Source: an uncultured Oscillospiraceae bacterium
Lineage (GTDB): Bacteria > Bacillota > Clostridia > Oscillospirales > Oscillospiraceae
Assembly (NCBI GenBank): GCA_934623545.1
Contig: CAKTVN010000138.1
Location: 1 to 5,118, forward strand
DNA length: 5,118 nucleotides
Direction: 5' to 3'
Shown here: positions 1-5,118 of the stretch, in pieces
How positions within the stretch are numbered: the stretch's first letter is position 1
Layout of the letters: each line of letters starts with the position of its first letter
Notes under the pieces: model-generated
Seen by the model: only the letters and a program-made list of their open reading frames with translations
What the model was told of the DNA's origin: nothing
The model's database searches: none
Position numbers and translations under genes: made by a program

Positions 1-93
1 TATCAAAATCACGGAATCGGTTACGCCAAAGGCGGAACCTTTCTGATTAAAGAATTTAATCAGAAAATAGTATTACACTTTCTTCCTCTCTGA
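1..93 (+). CDS. Possible 3' end of an unidentified gene (partial, uncertain)
   Basis: Frame 1 is open from the window edge and stops at TGA 91-93, giving 30 codons that include GIGYAKGGTFLIKEF. I do not recognise the peptide. The third-position GC is low compared with the genes downstream, and the reading passes straight through a perfect 12-bp inverted repeat at 40-66, which weakens the case for coding. Frame 2 is also open from the edge and stops at TGA 44-46, exactly at the start of that inverted repeat. An upstream gene ending there, with the repeat as its 3' flank, is therefore an equally fair reading. Only sequence to the left of the window can decide between these or rule both out. Confidence 0.2.
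   Translation, partial: YQNHGIGYAKGGTFLIKEFNQKIVLHFLPL
40..66. repeat. Perfect 12-bp AT-rich inverted repeat
   Basis: The left arm TTTCTGATTAAA (40-51) is the exact reverse complement of the right arm TTTAATCAGAAA (55-66), separated by the 3-nt spacer GAA. The stem is AT-rich and no T-run follows it on either strand, so it does not look like an efficient intrinsic terminator. It could be a protein-binding palindrome, a weak hairpin at the 3' end of an upstream gene, or a remnant of something else. It is unlike the other palindromes in this region. Confidence 0.6.
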
Positions 94-158
94 AAGCATT
101 GTTCGTTGCACTGATCTATAGTGTGGTGAACATTGCCGCTTTCCTTTGTTTTATGAGC

Positions 159-183
159 TGCCGGAGGCGCGCTGCCTCCGGCA
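159..183. repeat. GC-rich 10-bp hairpin, possibly a weak terminator
   Basis: Positions 159-168 (TGCCGGAGGC) pair perfectly with 174-183 (GCCTCCGGCA) around a 5-nt loop, GCGCT. The RNA hairpin would be very stable. It is followed on the plus strand only by TTTGCG, and on the minus strand there is no T-run at all, so it is at best a poor intrinsic terminator for an upstream plus-strand gene. The perfect arms make chance unlikely. A transcript-end stabiliser or a dispersed intergenic palindrome are alternatives. Confidence 0.5.
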
Positions 184-220
184 TTTGCGTGTTCCGGGCA
201 CATCTTTGTCGAAACAGGTC

Positions 221-250
221 GAAAAATGAGACCGAACGGTCTCATTTTTC
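221..250. terminator. Terminator-like hairpin with A-run and T-run, possibly bidirectional
   Basis: GAAAAATGAGACC (221-233) is the perfect reverse complement of GGTCTCATTTTTC (238-250), with a 4-nt loop, GAAC. The stem core is flanked by five A on the left and five T on the right, which is the layout of a rho-independent terminator that works on both strands. On the plus strand it would end transcripts arriving from the left, only 47 bp before the regulator start codon. Its inner part also resembles the palindrome at 260-277, so it may serve as a protein-binding site instead of, or as well as, a terminator. Confidence 0.6.
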
Positions 251-277
251 TCGCATGAATGATACCGCATGGTATCA
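227..277. promoter_or_regulatory. Twin related 18-bp palindromes, candidate operator pair
   Basis: The sites are TGAGACCGAACGGTCTCA (227-244) and TGATACCGCATGGTATCA (260-277). They match at 14 of 18 positions, and the changes at positions 4 and 15 are compensated so that each site stays palindromic. Their centres lie 33 bp apart, close to three helical turns, so dimers would bind on the same DNA face. They sit immediately upstream of a small Xre-family regulator gene, the usual place for an autoregulatory operator. Seen: the two sites and their symmetry. Inferred: that the adjacent regulator binds them. They could instead be two RNA hairpins of an attenuator. Confidence 0.5.
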
Positions 278-282
278 TTCAT
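255..282. repeat. Perfect 12-bp inverted repeat upstream of the regulator
   Basis: ATGAATGATACC (255-266) is the exact reverse complement of GGTATCATTCAT (271-282), with spacer GCAT. It ends 3 bp before the GGGG of the regulator's ribosome binding site. It has no following T-run, so it is not a terminator. It contains the second of the twin 18-bp palindromes and a possible extended -10 promoter element. As RNA, the hairpin could also affect access to the ribosome binding site at 286-291. Confidence 0.65.
270..278 (+). promoter_or_regulatory. Candidate extended -10 promoter element for the regulator-comEC operon
   Basis: TGGTATCAT fits the extended -10 pattern TGnTATAAT with one mismatch. No convincing -35 hexamer lies 16-18 bp upstream, which extended -10 promoters can tolerate. 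The transcript would start near 284-286 and have only about a dozen bases before the ATG at 297, so the ribosome binding site would be at its very 5' end. That short leader is the main reason for doubt. The element lies inside the palindrome at 255-282, so a protein bound there would block it. Confidence 0.25.
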
Positions 283-296
283 CGCGGGGTGAGCTT

Positions 297-500
297 ATGT
301 ATTTTCAAAGGATCCGTGACACACGGGAGGATCATGACAAGACGCAGCAGGAGATCGCGGATATGCTGCATATGCAGCGCAGCGTCTACCGCCGCTATGA
401 GCTCGGCGAGCGCGAGATCCCAGTCTGGGCGCTGATGCAGCTGGCGGAGTATTACGGCGTGACGACGGATTACCTGCTCGGTTTGGGAGACAAGCACTGA
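297..500 (+). CDS. Small Xre-family helix-turn-helix regulator
   Basis: This 67-aa protein is a single Cro/C1-type DNA-binding domain with no room for an effector domain. T16-Q17-Q-E-I-A-D-M-L matches the second helix of the fold, and residues 27-37 (QRSVYRRYELG) form the recognition helix and its conserved turn. IPVWAL and the closing YYGVTTDYLLG are typical of short clostridial Xre proteins. I chose ATG 297 because GGGGTG at 286-291 gives a ribosome binding site at good spacing and the protein then starts as family members do. The frame stays open upstream (ATG 255, TTG 99), but that stretch runs through two palindromes and lacks a ribosome binding site. Its stop overlaps the comEC start by one base, so it leads that operon. 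It probably binds the palindromes just upstream as a dimer, which is inference; its targets are unknown. Confidence 0.9.
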   Translation: MYFQRIRDTREDHDKTQQEIADMLHMQRSVYRRYELGEREIPVWALMQLAEYYGVTTDYLLGLGDKH

Positions 501-2806
501 TGCGGCGGCTGTTCTGGTTCTCGCTGGCGTTTGCGCTCGCCTCTGGCATCTATGCTCTGATGATGCCGGGTGCGGCGGCGCTGATCGCCGCCGGCGTGTG
601 TGGGCTTCTTTCTCTTGGCGCGCGGCTGCTGCGGGACCGGAGGCTGCTCGTTGTGCGCATTTTTCTGCTCGGCACGGCATTTGCGCTTGTGTGGTGCTAT
701 GGATATCAGGCAGCCTGCCTCGGGAGCGCGGCGCGCTATGATGGCGAGACCGCAGAGCTTTCGGCGCTGGCGCTGGACGCGCCGTCGGAGTCGGCTTACG
801 GAGAATCGGTCCCGGTGGAGATCAGGCTGGACGGAAAGCGGCTGAAGGCAGTCTTATATCTTTCTTCAAAGGATAACGCGGTCGAGCCGGGCGATACCAT
901 CCGCTGCACGGCGAAGCTGAAGCTCGCGCCCGGCAGCACGGAGCAGTCGGAGGACCGGTTTTATCGTTCGCGCGGCGCGTGGTTTGTGCTGAGCGCCCGC
1001 GGCGACGTGGAAGTAATAAAGGCAGAAGCTGCTGCGCTGCGCTTTGCGCCGGCGCGGTTTGCGGAAATGCTGCGTGAAAAGCTCGCGCAGCTGTTTGATA
1101 AGGACGCGGCGGGCTTTCTCTCGGCGCTTCTGACGGGCGAGCGGAGCGGACTATCGCGGCAGACGCGAAACGAGCTGTCGATCTCCGGCATCTATCACAC
1201 CGTCGCGGTGTCCGGAATGCACGTTTCCATCCTGCTGGGACTGATCATGCTGCTGTGCGGCGGAAGAAAGCGGCTCGCCGCGGCGATCGGGCTTCCGGCG
1301 ATCGTGTTCTTCGTGCTGGCGACAGGTGCGCCCGCTTCGGCGGTACGCGCGGGGTGTATGCAGGCGCTGCTTTTGCTCGCGCCGCTTGCAAAGCGCGAAA
1401 ACGACCCGATCACGTCGCTCGGCGCGGCGGGGCTTGTGATTTTGATGCTCAATCCGTGGGCGCTGTTTGACGTCGGCTTTCAGCTTTCGTTTGCGTCTTC
1501 GGCGGGAATATTGCTGTTTGCACGGAAGCTTTACAGGAGACTTGGCGAGGGGAAGCGGCTTTCCGCGCTGCTTCCGAAAAGAAATGCAGCGGGAAGGCTT
1601 GCTTCGGGCGCGCTTACGTCGCTGTGCGTATCCATGTCGTCGACGGTGTTTTCTCTGCCGCTGGCGGCATACTACTTCGGGACGGTGTCGCTTGTCGCAC
1701 CGCTGGTCAACCTGCTGACGCTCTGGGCGGTCACGGTCTGCTTTGCGGGCGGGCTCCTCACGGCGCTGCTCGGATTTGTGTGGACTGGAATTGCCTACGG
1801 ACCGGCTTGGCTGCTCGGTTGGCTCGTAAAATACGTTCTGCTTCTGGCGAGGGCGTTTTCAAAGCTGCCGTTTGCAGCGCTGTATCCGGAGAGCTTCTAC
1901 ATAGCCGCGTGGTGTGTTCTGCTGTACGCGGTGGTGCTGCTCACGGTGCTGCTGCCGGTGCGTCCGCGTCTGCGTGTGACCCTCGGCTGCCTTGCCGGGA
2001 CATTTCTTCTGACACAGGTTCTGGCATATGCGCAGTTTCATATGCCGTACTTTACCTTTACGGCGCTGGATGTCGGTCAGGGGCAGTGCCTGCTCTATCA
2101 GCGCGGGAGCTGGACCGCCGTGATCGACTGCGGCGGAAGCGATGCGTGGGAAGCGGGCGAAAGCATGGCACGCTGGCTGAAAAGCCGCGGAGAAGCACGC
2201 GTGGAGGCGCTGGTGATCACGCACTACGACGCGGATCACGCGGGCGGCGCCGTTCAGCTGCTCGAGCGTGAACGGGTGGATGCCGTGTATCTTCCGGATG
2301 CGGCGGACGATTCCGGGATACGCGCCGAGATCGTCCGCAAGGCGAAGGCGCGCGGAAGCGAGGTCATTTTCGTCCGTGAGGACACCGAGCTTTCCTTCGA
2401 GGGCGGCTGTGTGCGCATTTTTGCACCGGTTTCAGACCGGAACAGCAACGAATCCGGAATCTCCGTCTTGGCATCGGCGGGAGAATATGATATGCTAATA
2501 ACCGGCGATATGACGCGCAGCACGGAGCTGCGCCTTTTGGAGCAGAAGCAGCTTCCCGCGACGGAGCTGCTGGTCGCCGGACATCACGGCGCGGAGACCT
2601 CGACAGGCTACGCGCTTCTGAACCGTCTGCGCCCGCAGACCGTTCTGATCTCCGTCGGAGCGGACAATGCCTATGGTCATCCGGCTCCTGAGACACTGGA
2701 GCGGATCGAGGCGGTGGGCGCGGCGGTATACCGCACGGATGTGTGCGGAACGATCACGATCAGAGGTCCGATTTATGGCAAGACAGGCAGCGCCGGGGGC
2801 GGATGA
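500..2806 (+). CDS. comEC: ComEC/Rec2-family competence DNA channel with metallo-beta-lactamase-like domain
   Basis: This 768-aa inner-membrane protein is of the usual ComEC length. Known role of the family: it carries single-stranded DNA across the membrane during natural transformation. Residues 1-75 hold hydrophobic helices, and about 75-185 form a soluble OB-like region. About 215-490 form the polytopic competence domain, with GIYHTVAVSGMHVS (230-243), ATGAPASAVRAG (274-285) and NPWALFDVGFQLSFASSAG (318-336). The C-terminal metallo-beta-lactamase-like domain has DVGQGQ (524-529), H575-x-D577-x-D579-H580, TGD (668-670), GHHG (694-697) and YGHP (725-728). The metal-site residues appear intact, which fits the nuclease role proposed for this domain. 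The start at ATG 500 overlaps the regulator's TGA by one base and has GGGAGA at 484-489. The 3' end overlaps holA. No other competence genes are in view, so natural transformation in this organism is not shown. Confidence 0.95.
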   Translation: MRRLFWFSLAFALASGIYALMMPGAAALIAAGVCGLLSLGARLLRDRRLLVVRIFLLGTAFALVWCYGYQAACLGSAARYDGETAELSALALDAPSESAYGESVPVEIRLDGKRLKAVLYLSSKDNAVEPGDTIRCTAKLKLAPGSTEQSEDRFYRSRGAWFVLSARGDVEVIKAEAAALRFAPARFAEMLREKLAQLFDKDAAGFLSALLTGERSGLSRQTRNELSISGIYHTVAVSGMHVSILLGLIMLLCGGRKRLAAAIGLPAIVFFVLATGAPASAVRAGCMQALLLLAPLAKRENDPITSLGAAGLVILMLNPWALFDVGFQLSFASSAGILLFARKLYRRLGEGKRLSALLPKRNAAGRLASGALTSLCVSMSSTVFSLPLAAYYFGTVSLVAPLVNLLTLWAVTVCFAGGLLTALLGFVWTGIAYGPAWLLGWLVKYVLLLARAFSKLPFAALYPESFYIAAWCVLLYAVVLLTVLLPVRPRLRVTLGCLAGTFLLTQVLAYAQFHMPYFTFTALDVGQGQCLLYQRGSWTAVIDCGGSDAWEAGESMARWLKSRGEARVEALVITHYDADHAGGAVQLLERERVDAVYLPDAADDSGIRAEIVRKAKARGSEVIFVREDTELSFEGGCVRIFAPVSDRNSNESGISVLASAGEYDMLITGDMTRSTELRLLEQKQLPATELLVAGHHGAETSTGYALLNRLRPQTVLISVGADNAYGHPAPETLERIEAVGAAVYRTDVCGTITIRGPIYGKTGSAGGG

Positions 2807-3827
2807 CGGTCTTCAGAGGCTGAAGGCTGACCTCAAGAGCGGCGAATTTCAAAATCTGTATATTTTCTGCGGCGAAGAGGCGTATCTGCGCGAGCACTAT
2901 CTGCGCCTGCTCAGCGGGAAGCTGACCGGAGGTCCGGCGGGCGCGTTCAACGAGCACCGCTTCAGCGCCGAAAACCTGACGCCGGAGGCGTTCTCCGAGG
3001 CGGTCGAGGCGATGCCGATGATGGCGGAGCGCACGTTCATCCGTGTCGACGACGTCGATCTGTTCAAGCTCCCGGAGCAGCAGCGGACGCAGTATGCCGC
3101 GCTGCTGGGCGATCTGCCGGACTACTGCTGCGTGGTGTTTACGTATGACACGGTGGAGTTCAAGCTCAACGGCACCATGAAAAAGCTGGCGGAGGTCCTA
3201 CGGAAAAGGGCGTGCATCGTCGAGTTCAAGCGCCAGAGCGAGCGCGAGCTCGCGGCGTGGATCGCGCGGCACTTCCGCGCCGCCGGGAAGGACATCACCG
3301 ACGAGCTGTGCCGCTACCTGATCTTCATCACGGACGGCATGATGACGACGCTCGGTCCGGAGATCCAGAAGGTCGCGAATTACTGCACAACGCCCGCCGT
3401 CGCGAGAAGCGATATTGACGCGGTCGTGACGCCCGCGCTCAAGGCACGCACGTTCGACATCTCCAATGCCCTCGCAGGCGGCGACTATGAGCGCGCGCTG
3501 CGCGACCTGCGGGAGCTTTTCGCGATGCAGGAGGACTGCAATCTCATTCTTGGCGCGATCGGCTCGCAGATGCGGCGGCTGCACTACGCCAAGCTCATCA
3601 CAGCGGGCGGCAAGGGACAGGAGACGCTGATGGAGCTGACCGGGCTCAAGAGCTATCCTGCTGGGCTGACGATGACGGCGGCGCGGAAAACGACGGAGCG
3701 CTTCTGCACCCGCGCGGTCGAGCTCTGCCTTCAGACCGACCGGCGGATGAAAACGAGCTTTGACGACCCCGAGCGGCTTCTGGAGCTGCTGGTCGCGGAG
3801 CTGGCACAGGAGGCGCGGCGTGGTTAA
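2775..3827 (+). CDS. holA: DNA polymerase III, delta subunit (clamp loader)
   Basis: This 350-aa protein, close to the usual HolA length, is the delta subunit of the clamp-loader complex. In the family it opens the beta sliding clamp so the replicase can be loaded on DNA. FQNLYIFCGEEAYLREHYL (residues 25-43) is the characteristic start of the AAA-like first domain. It has the GEE motif but no Walker A, as expected for a subunit that does not hydrolyse ATP. The middle part (KRQSERELAAWIARHF, then GMMTTLGPEIQKVANY) and the helical C-terminal collar, from about residue 220, fit the family. ATG 2775 is chosen because AGAGG at 2762-2766 lies 8 nt upstream; the frame is open further left, inside comEC, but without support. 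It overlaps comEC by 32 nt, a linkage common in Firmicutes, which points to translational coupling. The gene is presumably essential. Confidence 0.93.
   Translation: MARQAAPGADDGLQRLKADLKSGEFQNLYIFCGEEAYLREHYLRLLSGKLTGGPAGAFNEHRFSAENLTPEAFSEAVEAMPMMAERTFIRVDDVDLFKLPEQQRTQYAALLGDLPDYCCVVFTYDTVEFKLNGTMKKLAEVLRKRACIVEFKRQSERELAAWIARHFRAAGKDITDELCRYLIFITDGMMTTLGPEIQKVANYCTTPAVARSDIDAVVTPALKARTFDISNALAGGDYERALRDLRELFAMQEDCNLILGAIGSQMRRLHYAKLITAGGKGQETLMELTGLKSYPAGLTMTAARKTTERFCTRAVELCLQTDRRMKTSFDDPERLLELLVAELAQEARRG
3808..3813 (+). promoter_or_regulatory. Ribosome binding site that fixes a GTG start
   Basis: AGGAGG lies 6 nt before GTG 3820, inside the last codons of holA. It is the strongest ribosome binding site in the window and the reason to start the Toprim gene at this GTG. 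The frame is open back to an ATG at 3760, but that start would add 20 residues that do not resemble the family. Confidence 0.8.
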
Positions 3828-4413
3828 GCTGAAGCAGGCGGTCGTGGTCGAGGGACGCTATGACGTCAATACGCTGCGGCAGATCGTGGACGCGCCGGTG
3901 TTTGAGACGCGCGGCTTTGGAATTATGAACGATGGCGAGCAGCTGGCGCTTTTGCGCGCGGCGGCGCGCCGGCGCGGGCTCGTGATCCTGACCGATTCGG
4001 ATGGGGCGGGCTTCGTCATCCGGAACTACCTCAAAAACGCGCTTCAGGGCGAAAACATCCTGCACGCCTACATCCCGGACGTTTACGGCAAGGAGCGGCG
4101 CAAGACCGCGCCCGGGAAAGAGGGAAAGCTCGGCGTCGAGGGGATGACGCCCGAGGTACTGCTTCAGGCGCTGCGCAACGCGGGCGCGGAGCTCGACGGC
4201 GAGGTGCGCGAAGCGGCGGCGGAGCCGGTCGGCAAAGCGGACCTCTATGCGCTGGGGCTGAGCGGACGGGCAGACAGCGCCGCGCGGCGGCGGGCGCTTC
4301 AGAAAAAGCTGGAGCTGCCGGAGCATTTGAGCGCGAATGCGCTGGTGCAGGCGCTGAATCTGCTGTTTACAAAGGAAGAATTTTACGCATATATAGAAGC
4401 TGCGCTACCGTAA
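3820..4413 (+). CDS. rnmV: Ribonuclease M5-like Toprim protein
   Basis: This 197-aa protein is close in length to RNase M5, the Toprim nuclease that trims 5S rRNA precursors in low-GC Gram-positives. It has AVVVEGRYD (residues 7-15, with the Toprim glutamate E11), then VILTDSDGAG (55-64, with D59 and D61), then the proline-ended strand AYIPD (83-87). GKLGVEGMTPEVL (102-114) corresponds to the M5 family's GxGVE-SPE segment. The C-terminal part, about 120-197, is helical and matches the extra domain (DUF4093-type) of clostridial members. The start is GTG 3820, with AGGAGG 6 nt upstream and an 8-nt overlap with holA. A role in 5S rRNA maturation is inferred from the family. Another small Toprim nuclease is the main alternative. 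No 5S rRNA gene is in the window. Confidence 0.75.
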   Translation: MVKLKQAVVVEGRYDVNTLRQIVDAPVFETRGFGIMNDGEQLALLRAAARRRGLVILTDSDGAGFVIRNYLKNALQGENILHAYIPDVYGKERRKTAPGKEGKLGVEGMTPEVLLQALRNAGAELDGEVREAAAEPVGKADLYALGLSGRADSAARRRALQKKLELPEHLSANALVQALNLLFTKEEFYAYIEAALP

Positions 4414-4450
4414 GCGCGGCGTGGGCTATTATATATAAAGGATAGAAGCT

Positions 4451-5118
4451 ATGATCGATATATCTGTCAAGGATTTGGTAAAGAGCTTTGACTCGGAGCG
4501 AAACGTGCTGGACGGCATTTCATTTGACGTTCAGGCAGGGGAGCGCGTCGGGCTGCTCGGCAAAAACGGCGCGGGAAAGACGACGCTGTTCAAAATACTG
4601 ACCGGCGAGCTGGACTATAATTCCGGCGAGGTCGCGTTTGCCTCCGGCAAGAAGGTCGGGCTGATCTCGCAGATCCCGGTGTATCCGGCGGGCTATACGG
4701 TCAGCGACGTGCTGCGCACGGCGTTTTCGCAGCTCGACCGGGTCAAGGCACAGATGGAGGAACTGGAAGCGCAGATGACGGAGCATACGCCGCAGGAGGT
4801 GCTGCGGCGCTATGACGAGCTGATGAACCGCTATACGGCGGGCGGCGGCTATGAGGCGGACACCGAGACGGATAAGATCTGCAACGGTCTTGCCATCTCC
4901 GCTGCGATGCGCTCGCAGGACTTTTCGAGCCTCTCCGGCGGCGAGAAAACGCGCGTCAATCTGGCGCGGCTGCTGCTGGAAAAGACGGACATTCTGCTGC
5001 TCGACGAGCCGACGAACCATCTGGACATGAACAGCGTCGAGTGGCTGGAGGACTACATCGAAAAATTCAAGGGGACGGTCCTGACCATCTCGCATGACCG
5101 ATACTTCCTCAACCGGGT
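4451..5118 (+). CDS. ABC-F family ATPase, N-terminal part (cut by window end)
   Basis: The first 222 residues of a protein whose frame stays open to the window end. It is a soluble ATP-binding cassette protein without membrane helices. ABC-F proteins act on the ribosome, in translation control or antibiotic resistance, but the subtype cannot be told here. The first cassette is complete in its motifs: Walker A GKNGAGKT (37-44), Q-loop Q74, signature LSGGE (161-165), Walker B ILLLDEP (181-187), the D-loop NHLD (189-192) and switch histidine H215 in SHDRYFLNR. LSGGEKTRVNLARLLL and LLLDEPTNHLD are typical of ABC-F. A charged helical insertion at about 95-130 fits the ABC-F arm region. AAGGA at 4438-4442 supports ATG 4451. 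The linker and second cassette lie beyond the window. The 37-bp gap to the previous gene has no clear terminator, so read-through from the operon is possible. Confidence 0.93.
   Translation, partial: MIDISVKDLVKSFDSERNVLDGISFDVQAGERVGLLGKNGAGKTTLFKILTGELDYNSGEVAFASGKKVGLISQIPVYPAGYTVSDVLRTAFSQLDRVKAQMEELEAQMTEHTPQEVLRRYDELMNRYTAGGGYEADTETDKICNGLAISAAMRSQDFSSLSGGEKTRVNLARLLLEKTDILLLDEPTNHLDMNSVEWLEDYIEKFKGTVLTISHDRYFLNR

Noticed and set aside
117..122. TATAGT as a -10 element in the intergenic region
   Set aside because: It has no -35 match 16-18 bp upstream and no extended -10 TG, and the resulting RNA would meet the hairpin at 221-250 before any gene.
60..278. Minus-strand open frame of 72 codons across the intergenic region
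   Set aside because: It runs through three of the perfect inverted repeats, has low-complexity content with no recognisable domain, and has no convincing ribosome binding site.
99..296. N-terminal extension of the regulator from TTG 99 or ATG 255
   Set aside because: The added residues are encoded by the palindromes and hairpins, no ribosome binding site precedes either codon, and the family's usual start matches ATG 297 with GGGGTG upstream.
1624..2271. Plus-strand 215-codon open frame inside comEC
   Set aside because: It is a frame shadow typical of GC-rich coding DNA. The comEC frame has clear conserved motifs through the same stretch, and the shadow's composition (Ala/Arg/Gly/Ser) is not protein-like.
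3646..4326. Minus-strand 226-codon open frame across holA and the Toprim gene
   Set aside because: It is antisense to two well-supported genes, rich in Arg/Ala/Pro as expected from reading GC-rich codons backwards, with no motif.
4402..4417. Short inverted repeat GCGCT-ACCGTA-AGCGC over the Toprim stop codon as a terminator
   Set aside because: There are only five base pairs and no T-run follows, which is too weak to call an intrinsic terminator.
4427..4435. TATTATATA as a -10 promoter element for the ABC-F gene
   Set aside because: There is no -35 hexamer at proper spacing, and the start of transcription would fall on or next to the ribosome binding site at 4438-4442. It is more likely just AT-rich intergenic sequence.
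4520..5095. Minus-strand 191-codon open frame opposite the ABC-F gene
   Set aside because: It is antisense to Walker A, signature and Walker B motifs of a clear ABC ATPase, so it is a shadow.

Overview
The window reads as part of a chromosome from a GC-rich member of the Clostridia, probably an Oscillospiraceae/Ruminococcaceae-type gut anaerobe. This is inferred from three things: the Firmicutes-style linkage comEC-holA, an RNase M5-type Toprim protein, and strong GGAGG-like ribosome binding sites combined with heavy use of GCG, CGC and CTG codons. No ribosomal RNA or other taxonomic marker is present, so the assignment is tentative.

Layout. Positions 1-93 are AT-richer than the rest and may hold the last codons of an unidentified gene. 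Positions 40-282 contain no certain gene but are packed with four separate inverted repeats. These are a 12-bp AT-rich pair, a 10-bp GC-rich hairpin, a 13-bp A/T-flanked terminator-like hairpin and a 12-bp palindrome directly upstream of a start codon. The last two share a related 18-bp core spaced 33 bp centre to centre. A tightly packed block of forward-strand genes follows: a 67-aa Xre-type regulator (297-500), comEC (500-2806), holA (2775-3827) and an RNase M5-like Toprim gene (3820-4413). Adjacent genes overlap by 1, 32 and 8 nt, which indicates one transcript with coupled translation. After a 37-bp AT-rich gap, a fifth forward gene begins at 4451. It encodes an ABC-F ATPase and is cut by the window end.

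How the genes fit together. ComEC is the inner-membrane DNA channel of natural transformation, HolA is the clamp-loader delta subunit of the replicase, and the Toprim protein resembles the nuclease that matures 5S rRNA. They share no pathway, but comEC and holA are neighbours in many Firmicutes. The small regulator at the head of the unit, with twin palindromes just before it, suggests autoregulation of the whole block or, alternatively, transcription attenuation ahead of it.

No mobile element, CRISPR array, tRNA or rRNA was seen. The coding part is ordinary housekeeping DNA. The part most worth a second look is the 5' regulatory region at 220-290.
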